From: Sorangium cellulosum
GTDB lineage: Bacteria; Myxococcota_A; Polyangia; Polyangiales; Polyangiaceae
Reading direction: 5' to 3'
Length of the DNA stretch: 64,000 nt
NCBI RefSeq assembly: GCF_004135735.1
Contig: NZ_CP012670.1
Location: forward strand, 7,766,501-7,830,500
In this document: one piece after another, positions 35,161 to 43,093 of the stretch
Layout of the letters: each line of letters begins with the position of its first letter
Position numbering within the stretch: position 1 is the first letter of the stretch
The notes under the pieces: generated by a model
What the model saw: the letters and a program-made list of their open reading frames with translations, nothing else
Told to the model about the DNA's origin: nothing
Databases searched by the model: none
Translations under genes and position numbers: made by a program

Positions 35161-36003
35161 CGCGGCGAGGAGCTCGGCCGCGCGCTGCTCCCCGAGCTCC
35201 GCGGCCTGCGCCTGGTCCTCGATCACGCTCACGATCGCGTCCGGACCGGAGAAGGCGAAGTAGGTGACGCCGCTGTCCACGCCGGGGCGCCCCGGCTCGA
35301 CGTTGATGCCGAGGCGCTTTGCCATGGCGTGCGAGGCCATCCCGATGGCGTCGCACGGCCCCACGTCGCCGAGGACGCCGTAGGCGAGCTGGTCCCGGTA
35401 GACGACCGCGACCACGCTCCCCATGGCGAGGCCGGCCTCCTCGTAGCTCCACGGCACGCCGGGGCACCCCTCCACGGCGGTGGCGGCAGGGACGACCACG
35501 AACGGCAGCGTGAGCGAGTCGAGCGCCTGTCCCGTCGAGTCCGTCGCCGCCGTGTGGGCCCCCTCCGAGGGGCACTCCGGAGAGTCGTGGGAGAGGCCGT
35601 CGCAATCGATGCCCATGCCGGCCTGCCAGAAATAGGCACCCTCCAGGGCACAGACAGGGATGCTGGGCTCCGGGACGGGGTCCCTCGCGTTCCGGTAGAG
35701 CCCCGAGGAGACCTGCTCGCACGACGCCGTGAGCGCGAGCAGATCCGCGGCGCTCGGCGCGGGCGGCGGCTCGACCTCGCCCGGGCCGTCGATGAACTCG
35801 AGATCGTCCACCCCGGAGAGCATCGTGCACGCGGAGCCCCCGGACAGCGCGAGGACCGCGAGCGCCCCCACGCGACAGGTCGCCCGCGCGCGCGTGGCTG
35901 CCGTCGCTGCCGTCGCTGCCGTCGCTGCCATTGCTGCCGCCGTTCCCGCCGTTCCCGCCGCTCCCGCCGCTCCCGCCGCTCCCGCCGCTCCCGTCGTGCC
36001 CAT
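35155..36003 (-). CDS. GH75-like chitosanase lipoprotein
   Basis: 282 residues if it starts at ATG 36003, which overlaps the TGA of the upstream TPR gene (TGATG); a later ATG at 35931 is possible. The leader is a low-complexity Ala/Gly/Thr run from 9-bp DNA repeats, then a hydrophobic stretch and lipobox GSACTMLSGVDDLEF. The domain shows IPVCALEGAYFWQAGMGIDC, DGLSHDSPEC, a TAATDSTGQALDSL stretch, LAYGVLGDVGPCDAIGMASH and GVDSGVTYFAFSG, all typical of the fungal-type chitosanase family GH75. The Asp of GDVGP is present. The Glu that I recall in an IGE(A/V)S block is Met here, which may affect catalysis. Confidence 0.7.
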   Translation of the reverse strand: MGTTGAAGAAGAAGAAGTAGTAAAMAATAATAATAATRARATCRVGALAVLALSGGSACTMLSGVDDLEFIDGPGEVEPPPAPSAADLLALTASCEQVSSGLYRNARDPVPEPSIPVCALEGAYFWQAGMGIDCDGLSHDSPECPSEGAHTAATDSTGQALDSLTLPFVVVPAATAVEGCPGVPWSYEEAGLAMGSVVAVVYRDQLAYGVLGDVGPCDAIGMASHAMAKRLGINVEPGRPGVDSGVTYFAFSGPDAIVSVIEDQAQAAELGEQRAAELLAAP

Positions 36004-36818
36004 CAGAACGTCGCCTGGAGCTCGATCCGACCGATGCCCACCCCCGCGCTCCACGCCACGCCGCGCGGCGCTCGGCGCGCCGCGCCCGCGGCGTCGGGCG
36101 CGGGGTCGCCGCCGGGGCGCAGCACGAGCAGCACGACGCCCGCCGCGGCCGAGGCGGCGCCCACGAGGAAGCTCGCCGTGGACACGTGGCCGAGCGTGGT
36201 CGCGGCGTCGGCCTCGCCCTGGAGCGCGGCGGGGCAGCGCCGGCCGTCGCACTGCGCCTTGAGGTCGGAGACGCGGGAGAGCGACAGGATGCCCGTGACG
36301 GCGCCGACGCCGAGGCCCACCGCCCCGAGCCCGAACGCGAGGCCCGCCGGCAGCAGCGAGCCGCCGCCGCGGTCCGCGCCCGCCGGCGCCGGCGCGGCGG
36401 GGGGCGGGGCCGCCGCCGCGGGCGGCGCGAGCGCCGCGCGCACCGCGTCGAGCTCGACCTCGGCGTCCCGGCGCGCGTCGAGGAACGCCGGCGGCGCGTC
36501 GTCCGGGAGCGGCTCGGCGAGGACCTGCTCGTAGAGGGCGCGCGCGTCGGTCAGCTTGCCCAGCTTGCGCTGGCACCGCGCCATGTAGAGCACGAGCGTC
36601 GGCGCGTGGTAGAGCCGATCCGCCTCCTGGAAGGCCTCGAACGCCTCCTGCCAGCGGTCCGCGCCGTACAGCTTGAGCCCCTCGTGCGCCTTGGCCCGGG
36701 CGAGCTCCTGGGCGCTCTCGGTGGCGCGGTCCGGCGGCTCCGCCGAGAACGCCGGGGCTGTGGCCAGCACCGTCACCACGAACGCGCACCGACGGAGACA
36801 CTTCGCGAGCATCATCAT
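36003..36818 (-). CDS. Secreted/membrane TPR protein of myxobacterial type
   Basis: 271 residues from ATG 36818. A signal peptide (FVVTVLATAPAFSAE) leads to a TPR stretch: AKAHEGLKLYGADRWQEAFE, TLVLYMARCQRKLGKLTDAR, then a helix. A Pro/Ala linker follows, and two hydrophobic segments (LPAGLAFGLGAVGLGVGAVT and HVSTASFLVGAASAAAGVVL) make a membrane-bound tail with a CDGRRCP loop between them. This 'signal-TPR-linker-two helices' build is common in myxobacteria, often beside kinases or exported proteins. Its stop overlaps the chitosanase start, so the two are co-translated and may work together in the envelope. Confidence 0.8.
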   Translation of the reverse strand: MMMLAKCLRRCAFVVTVLATAPAFSAEPPDRATESAQELARAKAHEGLKLYGADRWQEAFEAFQEADRLYHAPTLVLYMARCQRKLGKLTDARALYEQVLAEPLPDDAPPAFLDARRDAEVELDAVRAALAPPAAAAPPPAAPAPAGADRGGGSLLPAGLAFGLGAVGLGVGAVTGILSLSRVSDLKAQCDGRRCPAALQGEADAATTLGHVSTASFLVGAASAAAGVVLLVLRPGGDPAPDAAGAARRAPRGVAWSAGVGIGRIELQATF

Positions 36819-37263
36819 CCTTTCAGTCGAGGGCCGGAGAGGGGCTGTCCTTGTGACCTGCTGCGCGACCCCGCTCGCCGCGATCGACGGGCTCGCCGCG
36901 GCGAGGATCGATGAGCAGCGGCGGGTCGCACACCAGGGGCCAGCGCCCAGGCCGGGATGCTAACAGATTCTCGGCGTGCCGGATGCGCGGCCGCGGTGAG
37001 GCCGCGCGCGCGACCGCGTCGCGCGCCCGTCCGCGCGCCGCGCCGATCGCGCGCCCGTCCGCGCGCCGCGCCGATCGCGCGCCCGTCCGCGCGCCGCGCC
37101 GATCGCGCGCCCGTCCGCGCGCCGCGCCGATCGCGCGCGCCCCGCCGCGGCGGCGCCACGCCGATCGAGCCACCGGCGCGATGTCGCGCCGAAACGAAGC
37201 GGACACGCAGCGCGTGCTAGCGATGATGCGAGGAGGTGTCTCATCAAACCGTCCGACGAATCC
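36819..37263. repeat. Intergenic region with 28-bp minisatellite
   Basis: Between 37010 and 37150 about four and a half copies of GCGCCGATCGCGCGCCCGTC followed by CGCGCGCC (28 bp) stand in tandem. The rest holds no gene. The right end (AGCGATGATGCGAGGAGGTG) has an AGGAGG ribosome-like site about 20 bases before the GTG start of the next gene, which is rather far. Confidence 0.8.
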
Positions 37264-38619
37264 GTGAGCAGGACGGGCGTGGGGGTCGACAGCGTCCTTG
37301 CCGACGAGCGGTCGCTCGTGGAGCTGCTCCGGGTGGTGACCGTCGACGTGCACGAGGCGGCGAGCGTCGAGGAGGCGCTGCATCGCACGATCGTGCACAT
37401 CTGCGACCGCCTGGGCTGGCCGGTCGGCCACGTGTACGTGCCGGCCGCGGAGGATCCATCGCTGCTCCTCCCGACGGCGCTCTGGTACCTCGACGATGAG
37501 GTCAAGTTCGCGACCTTCAAGGCCGTCACGGAGGCGACGCAGTTCACCCGCGGGGTCGGGCTGCCCGGGCGGGTGCTCGCGAGCAAGCAGCCGGCGTGGG
37601 TGCGCAACGTGAGGGAAGACGCGAACTTCCCGCGCGCCAGGCTCGCCAAAAACCTCGGCGTCAAGACGGGGTTCGCGTTCCCCGTGGTGATCGGCGCCGC
37701 CGAGGTGGTGGCCGTGCTGGAGTTCTTCTCCGACGCTGAATACGGCGACGACGGGACGTTCCTCGCGACGATCGGCCGCATCGCGCGGCAGCTCGGTCGC
37801 CTGTTCGAGCGCAAGCACGCGCAGGAGATGCTGAGCAGGGAGCGGGACTTCCTGGCGGGGGTCATGGACCTCGTGGACGGGCTCATCGTGGTGCTCGACG
37901 CGCGCGGGCGGATCGTCCGGATGAACCGCGCCGCCGAGCGGGCGCTGGGGCGCGCGCTCAGCCTGTTCGGGCCCCGCCACCTGTGGGATCTCACGCCCGA
38001 CCCGGCGGCGTCGGCCCGGCTCAGGGCGCTGTTCGAGGAGCTCGGCGCGGGCGGGCGGAGGCAGCAGGTCGAGGTCCCGTGGACGGCGGGGGACGGCGCG
38101 CGCCGGGTGACCGCGTGGTCCGGCGCGGTCCTGCGCGGCAAGAACGGCGCCTCGCGGTTCGTGATCATGACCGGCATCGACCTGACCGAGCGCAAGCGCG
38201 CCGAGGAGGAGCGCGCGCGGCTGCAAGAAGAGGTGATCCGGGCCCAGGACGCGGCGCTGGCGAAGCTGTCGGTGCCGCTCATCCCCCTCGGCGACGACGT
38301 GGTGGTCCTGCCGCTCATCGGCCCGCTGGAGGCGCAGCGCGCCCGCCGCATGATCGAGGCGCTCTCGCGCGGCATCGCGGCGCGGCGGACGCGGATCGCG
38401 ATCGTCGACCTCACCGGCGTGGACGACCTCGACGCGCCGGCGGTGCAGACATTGCTCGATCTGGTGCGCGTGGCGCGCCTGCTCGGCGCGCAGGTGGTCA
38501 TGACGGGCATCCGCCCCGAGGTCGCCCAGCGGCTCGCCGCCGGCGGCACGGACGTGAGCCGCCTCGTGGTCAAGGGCTCGCTGCAGAGCGGCATCGCGTT
38601 CGCCATGCGAGGCCGCTGA
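37264..38619 (+). CDS. GAF-PAS-STAS regulator (RsbR-like)
   Basis: 451 residues from GTG 37264; an upstream AGGAGG lies about 20 bases away, so the start is uncertain. A GAF domain covers residues about 25-180 (HICDRLGWPVGHVYVP, GLPGRVLASKQPAWVRNV, GFAFPVVIGAAEVVAVLEFF). PAS follows at about 200-320 (DLVDGLIVVLDARGRIVRMN, a PAC end ITGIDLTERKRAEE-like), and STAS at 330-451 (PLIGPLEAQRARRMIEALS, AIVDLTGVDDLDAPAVQTLL). In RsbR-type STAS domains the site after the Asp is a phosphorylatable Thr; here it is Ala, so this residue cannot be modified. It is probably a cytoplasmic stress-signal component. No partner RsbT/RsbS lies in the window. Confidence 0.85.
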   Translation: MSRTGVGVDSVLADERSLVELLRVVTVDVHEAASVEEALHRTIVHICDRLGWPVGHVYVPAAEDPSLLLPTALWYLDDEVKFATFKAVTEATQFTRGVGLPGRVLASKQPAWVRNVREDANFPRARLAKNLGVKTGFAFPVVIGAAEVVAVLEFFSDAEYGDDGTFLATIGRIARQLGRLFERKHAQEMLSRERDFLAGVMDLVDGLIVVLDARGRIVRMNRAAERALGRALSLFGPRHLWDLTPDPAASARLRALFEELGAGGRRQQVEVPWTAGDGARRVTAWSGAVLRGKNGASRFVIMTGIDLTERKRAEEERARLQEEVIRAQDAALAKLSVPLIPLGDDVVVLPLIGPLEAQRARRMIEALSRGIAARRTRIAIVDLTGVDDLDAPAVQTLLDLVRVARLLGAQVVMTGIRPEVAQRLAAGGTDVSRLVVKGSLQSGIAFAMRGR

Positions 38620-38884
38620 GGGCGCGCACGCCCCCGGCGTGCGCCGCGCCGCGGGCCGAGGCCCCGGCGTCTTACCGCGCGACGGCGCCGCTGTCGCGGG
38701 CGCGCACGCGCTCGGTCGGCCGAGCTCGGCCGTTCTGGACAGGGGATGAGGCCCGAGGTGGTTGTCATCCGTTCTCAACCAAAGAGGCACCCTGCCTGGC
38801 ACGAGAGCCAGCGCAGGATGCCTCCAGGTGAGCTCCTGATCATGCCGTCATGGAACGAAGCCGAGAAAGGTCCGGGACGACGAG

Positions 38885-40396
38885 ATGCTGGCGACGATTC
38901 TATTTTTGAAGCGGTGTGCGGCGGTGCGCCTGCCGCTCCTCGTGGCAGCGCTCGCCGGGGTGGCCTGCACGACCGACGCGCTGCCGGACGGGCGAGCCCC
39001 CGAGGTGGTCGTGGTCGGCGAGCGCAGCGACGCGCTCTCGACGCGCGTCCGGCTCATGGCCGCGAACATCACGAGCGGCAGATACCAGAGCTACGATCCC
39101 GGTCACGGCATGCGCATCCTGCAGGGCGTGAAGCCGGACATCGCGCTGCTGCAGGAGCTCAACTACGGTGACAACAGCGCGGCCGACCTGGGCGCGTTCG
39201 TGACAGCCACGTTCGGCGCGGGGTTCAGCTACTATCGCGAGGGCGGGGCGCAGATCCCGAACGGGATCGTGAGCCGGTGGCCGATCGTCGCCGCGGGCGA
39301 GTGGGATGATCCGCGGGTGGGGAACCGGGACTTCGCCTGGGCGCGCATCGACATCCCCGGCCCGGTCGACCTCTGGGCGATCAGCGTCCACTTCCTGACG
39401 GCGAACGCGACCGAGCGCGACCTGGAGGCGCAGTCGCTCGTGTCGTTCATCGACGCGCACGTGCCCGAGGGCGATTACCTGGTCATCGGCGGCGATTTCA
39501 ACACGGGGAACCGGTCCGAGAGCTGCCTCTCGACCCTGTCGCGCGTCGTCGTCACGTCCGGGCCCTACCCCGCGGACCAGAACGGGAACACGGACACCAA
39601 CGCGGGACGGACCAAGCCGTACGACTGGCTGCTCGTCGATCCGGATCTGAGCCCGTTCCATACGTCGGTCGTGATCGGCGGGAGCAGCTTCGCGAACGGG
39701 CTCGTGGTGGATACGCGCGTCTACACGCCGCTCGCCGAGATCAGCCCGGCGCTCTGGTCGGACAGCGGCAGCCAGAACATGCAGCACATGGGCGTCGTGC
39801 GCGACTTCGTGATCCCCTCCGACGGGGGGACCGGCTCGGGCGGCGGGGGCGGCTCGGGCGGCGGGGGCGGCTCGGGCGGCGGGGGCGGCTCGGGCGGCGG
39901 GGCCGGCTCGGGCGGCGGGACCGGCGCCGCCGTCGTGATCTTCAACGAGGTGCTCGCGAACGAGCCGGGCAGCAACCCGATCGGCGAGTTTATCGAGATC
40001 GTCAATGTCGGCAACGACGTCGCGGCGCTCGGAGGCTTCACGCTCCACGACAGCACCGGCATCACGCGGCACACCTTCGCCGCGGGGACGACGCTCGCGC
40101 CCTCCACGGCCATCCTGGTGTACGGCGGCGCCTCGGGCATTCCCGCCGGCGTGAGCGGGGCCGTGGGCGCGTCGTCCGGCGCGCTGGGCCTCAACAACGG
40201 CGGGGACACGGTCACGCTGCGGGGCGCGCACGGCGCGACCGTGGACACCGTGACCTACTCGAGCGCGCTGGCGTCCCAGGACGGCGTCTCGATGAACCGC
40301 AGCCCCGACACCACGCCGGGGGCGCCCTTCGTGCTGCACAGCGCGTTCGGGGCCGACGCCTCTCCCGGCCGGCGCGCGGACGGCTCGGCGTTCTGA
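38885..40396 (+). CDS. Exported EEP-type nuclease/phosphatase fused to a lamin-tail domain
   Basis: 503 residues from ATG 38885. The lipobox is LAGVACTTD. Residues about 55-320 form an endonuclease/exonuclease/phosphatase domain: VRLMAANITSG, DIALLQELNYG (metal Glu), WAISVHFLTANA, YLVIGGDFNTG (catalytic Asp-Phe-Asn), KPYDWLLVDPDL and the final His segment (QNMQHMGVVRDFV). A (Gly)5-Ser repeat linker (residues about 318-350) follows. A C-terminal lamin-tail domain (VIFNEVLANEPGSNPIGEFI, IVNVGNDVAALGGFTL, DTVTLRG) ends it. LTD domains bind other proteins or membranes, so this may be a surface-tethered extracellular DNase. Confidence 0.88.
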   Translation: MLATILFLKRCAAVRLPLLVAALAGVACTTDALPDGRAPEVVVVGERSDALSTRVRLMAANITSGRYQSYDPGHGMRILQGVKPDIALLQELNYGDNSAADLGAFVTATFGAGFSYYREGGAQIPNGIVSRWPIVAAGEWDDPRVGNRDFAWARIDIPGPVDLWAISVHFLTANATERDLEAQSLVSFIDAHVPEGDYLVIGGDFNTGNRSESCLSTLSRVVVTSGPYPADQNGNTDTNAGRTKPYDWLLVDPDLSPFHTSVVIGGSSFANGLVVDTRVYTPLAEISPALWSDSGSQNMQHMGVVRDFVIPSDGGTGSGGGGGSGGGGGSGGGGGSGGGAGSGGGTGAAVVIFNEVLANEPGSNPIGEFIEIVNVGNDVAALGGFTLHDSTGITRHTFAAGTTLAPSTAILVYGGASGIPAGVSGAVGASSGALGLNNGGDTVTLRGAHGATVDTVTYSSALASQDGVSMNRSPDTTPGAPFVLHSAFGADASPGRRADGSAF

Positions 40397-40725
40397 GCCG
40401 CGGCGCGACGCGTTCCACAGCGTCCAGCGTCTCGGGACGAAGGCTCTCTTCGAGTGCGATGCGCGACATGGTCTCCTCCAGCATCGTTGGATGCTCGCGG
40501 GAGGGGACCCTGCCACCTGCCCTGGGCCACAAAAGGCGACGATCTAGACAGACCTGGTCCCGCGGCGTCGGTTGACCGATCGACGGACGGCTGGGCCGTC
40601 GTACCGCGGAGGAGGAGTGGTCGCCGCCCCCTCGTCCGCCATGGCGCCGCCACCCCCGGAGCTGGCCCTCTCCTCGCGTTCTGCCGTCCTTTCGCGCCGG
40701 CATGGGGCGTGCTCAACCGGGCATC
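40397..40725. other. Intergenic region
   Basis: No gene is seen. On the minus strand MLEETMSRIALEESLRPETL (about 40480-40420) resembles the start of a small helical protein, but it is cut by low-complexity sequence. The promoter for the Rpn-type gene should be in the right half. Confidence 0.35.
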
Positions 40726-41763
40726 ATGCCGACGCTCGAGCACAACGCCCTCGTCGAGATGTTCCGTGAGCACCCGGAGCTCGCGCCCCACGTCCTCGCG
40801 ACGCTCTTCCATGTCGAGGTGCCGCCGCACGCCTCGGTCGCGGTGGTCGAGTCGTCGCTCGACCAGCTCATCCCGGCGGAGCTCCGCGCGGACCTCGTGC
40901 TCGAGCTGCGCGACGCGAACGGCAGGCTCGTGCTGGCGATCGTCCTCGAGGTCCAGCGCAACGTGGACCCGGACAAGAAGTTCTCGTGGCCGGCGTACGT
41001 CACGGGCGTGCGCGCCAGGAGGCGCTGCGGCGCGGTCGTCCTCGTGGTCGCACCGGACGCCGGCGTGGCCGCCTGGGCGGCGGAGAGCATCGACCTCGGC
41101 CTGGGCCGAGGCCACGTCGAGCCGCTGGTGCTCGGTCCGGCCGTCGTCCCCGAGATCACCGATCTGGCCGACGCGGAGAAGGAGGCGGAGCTCGCCGTGC
41201 TCTCGGCGATGGCGCACGGCAACGGGCCGAACGGGCTCACCGTGCTCCAGGCGGCGCTCGCGGCCCTGGGCCGGCTCGACCAGGAGCACGCGATGGTCTA
41301 TTTTCAGCTCATCTGGGACGGGTTGCGCGAACCCATGCAGCAGGCTCTGGAGGCGTTGGTCATGGAACGGCAGATCGAAGGCGAGGCGACTCTCCCCCCG
41401 TTCGTGCAGAGGCTCATCGATCGCGGCAAGCTCGAGGGAGAGCTCAAGGGCATGCGTGAGGGCATGCGTCAGGGAGAGCTCAAGGGCATGCGTGAGGGCA
41501 TGCGTCAGGGAGAGCTCAAGGGCATGCGTGAGGGCATGCGTCAGGGAGAGCTCAAGGGCATGCGTGAGGGCAAGCTCGAGGGCATGCGTCAGGGAGAGCT
41601 CAAGGGCAAGAAGGAAACCCTCCTGCGGCTGCTTGCGCGCGCAGGGATCGCGCTCGCCGAGAGCGAAAGCGCGCGCATCCAGGCATGCTCGGACATCGCG
41701 ACCCTCGACCGCTGGATCGAGAACGTCCTCGGGGCGAAGACCGCCACCGAAGTGCTCTCCTGA
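40726..41763 (+). CDS. Rpn-type (PD-(D/E)xK-like) nuclease with repeat region
   Basis: 345 residues from ATG 40726 (MPTLEHNALVEMFREHPELA). The N-terminal 190 residues resemble the Rpn/YadD family of recombination-promoting nucleases: LFREHPELAPHVL-type helix, ADLVLELRDANGRLVLAIVL followed by EVQRNVDPDKKFSWPAYVTG (E-x-Q of the PD-(D/E)xK core) and VVLVVAPDAGVAAWA. The middle is EGELKGMREGMRQ repeated, encoded by 36-bp DNA repeats. After it a short helical tail (ETLLRLLARAGIALAE) closes the protein. The family has been linked to RecA-independent recombination in E. coli. The copy number of the repeats can vary without frame loss. Confidence 0.75.
   Translation: MPTLEHNALVEMFREHPELAPHVLATLFHVEVPPHASVAVVESSLDQLIPAELRADLVLELRDANGRLVLAIVLEVQRNVDPDKKFSWPAYVTGVRARRRCGAVVLVVAPDAGVAAWAAESIDLGLGRGHVEPLVLGPAVVPEITDLADAEKEAELAVLSAMAHGNGPNGLTVLQAALAALGRLDQEHAMVYFQLIWDGLREPMQQALEALVMERQIEGEATLPPFVQRLIDRGKLEGELKGMREGMRQGELKGMREGMRQGELKGMREGMRQGELKGMREGKLEGMRQGELKGKKETLLRLLARAGIALAESESARIQACSDIATLDRWIENVLGAKTATEVLS
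41440..41610. repeat. In-frame 36-bp repeat inside the Rpn-type gene
   Basis: The unit GAGCTCAAGGGCATGCGTGA + GGGCATGCGTCAGGGA starts at 41440, 41476, 41512 and 41548, and the last copy is interrupted by a 12-base insertion before a final GAGCTCAAG at 41596. It encodes ELKGMREGMRQG and is exact at DNA level in the first three units. Such exactness points to recent expansion. Confidence 0.9.
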
Positions 41764-42448
41764 CGGCTGGTGGATGCAGCCCAAGAAGGCAATGAATCAG
41801 ACGGGCTTCGCCAGCGGACTATCGCCAGGTCGTTCGGGCATCGAGGGATCAGCCGATCTGGGGGCTCATAGCTCACTGGTGCGGGCCGGGCGGGTGAGCT
41901 TGGTCGTTCGGCGGGCGGACGTTGCGTCCGTCAGGGCAGGTTGCCGTGAGCGCGTTCTCGCGCGCCGCCCGGCACCGCTTCATGTACCCGGTCTCGGATC
42001 GACCTGACCCCCCTCCAAGGCCGTCCGGCTCGGTCTCGGATCGACCTGACCCCCTCCCGGGCCGGCTCCGGCACATCGCGACCTCCCCGCGCCCCCTTCC
42101 CGGGCCGGCTCCGGCACGTCGCGACCTCCCCGCGCCCCCTTCCCGGGCCGGCTCCGGCACGTCGCGACCTCCCCATGCCCTCGCCATCACCCACCCCGGT
42201 CATCACGACCTCCCCGAGGCCCCCGCGCAATCCCGGGTCCTCGCTCCCCTCCCCTCGGCCACAGCAGGAAATCCGCGCGGCGCCCTCCGACGCCGCTCGG
42301 GCCGGTGGCGGCGGTGGCCGAACTGGCCCCGGCGCGATCCCCACGAACGCGGGAAGGCAGCACGATCCAGCCTCCGCCCCCGCCGCTCGCCCCCTGTCGC
42401 TATTCTGAGCCACCCGGAGCGCCCCGCGACCACTCACCTGCGCAACGC
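41764..42448. repeat. Intergenic region with dispersed repeat block, copy B
   Basis: From 41985 to about 42290 the sequence repeats GTCTCGGATCGACCTGACCC and CGGGCCGGCTCCGGCACGTC + GCGACCTCCCCGC, in the same order as the block at 25440. The tail after it (CCCTCCCCTCGGCCACAGCA then GGAAA) also agrees with that block. No gene is seen in the region. The remaining stretch to the sigma gene start is Pro-coding in one frame but has no ribosome site. Confidence 0.8.
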
Positions 42449-43093
42449 GTGCTCTCGCCCGATCCTGCCCCCGCGCCTCGCCTCACGCTCGTCCGCGCGC
42501 ACGCCACCGCGGCCCTCGACGACGCCAGCCTCGCGCGCGCCGCCGCGGAAGACCTGCCCGGCGCCGCCGGCGCCGTGTGGGATCGCTACGGCGCCATGGT
42601 GCACGGCCTGCTCCGCCGGGTGCTCGGCCCGGGCGGCGACGTCGAGGACCAGGTCCAGGAGACCTTCCTCCAGTTCTTCCGGGAGGTGAAGAGGCTCCGG
42701 GATCCGGCGGCGCTGCGGCCGTTCCTCCTCGGCATCGCCGTGCGCGTGGCGCGGTCGGCCCTCCGGCGCCGGCGGTTCCGGCGCTGGCTCTCGCTCACCG
42801 ACAGCGGCGTGCTCCCGGAAGCGCCCGCGGCCGGCGTCGACGAGGGCGCCCGCGAGGCGCTCGCCCGGCTCTACGCGATGCTCGACACGCTCGACGACAA
42901 GGCCCGGCTGCTCTTCGTGCTGCGCCACGTCGAGGGGCTCGATCTCGCGGACACCGCCGCGGCGAGCGGGCTGTCGCTGGCCACCGTCAAGCGCCACCTG
43001 GCGAAGGTCACCGCGCGCGTCCACGCGATGGCCGAGCGGGATCCGGTGCTCGCCGATTACCTCGTCGCCACGGAGGAGGACCGACATGGCTGA
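42449..43093 (+). CDS. ECF-like RNA polymerase sigma factor
   Basis: 214 residues if GTG 42449 is used; ATG 42305 would add a Pro-rich tail. Region 2 is seen at AAEDLPGAAGAVWDRYGAMV, then GDVEDQVQETFLQFFREVKR and RDPAALRPFLLGIAVRVARS. Region 4 is at DKARLLFVLRHVEGLDLADT and AAASGLSLATVKRHLAKVTA (helix-turn-helix). The linker holds an Arg run. The gene overlaps the FecR-like gene by 8 bases and starts an operon of three. The usual logic is that the membrane protein next to it binds or senses and controls this sigma, so an envelope signal is likely. Confidence 0.85.
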   Translation: MLSPDPAPAPRLTLVRAHATAALDDASLARAAAEDLPGAAGAVWDRYGAMVHGLLRRVLGPGGDVEDQVQETFLQFFREVKRLRDPAALRPFLLGIAVRVARSALRRRRFRRWLSLTDSGVLPEAPAAGVDEGAREALARLYAMLDTLDDKARLLFVLRHVEGLDLADTAAASGLSLATVKRHLAKVTARVHAMAERDPVLADYLVATEEDRHG

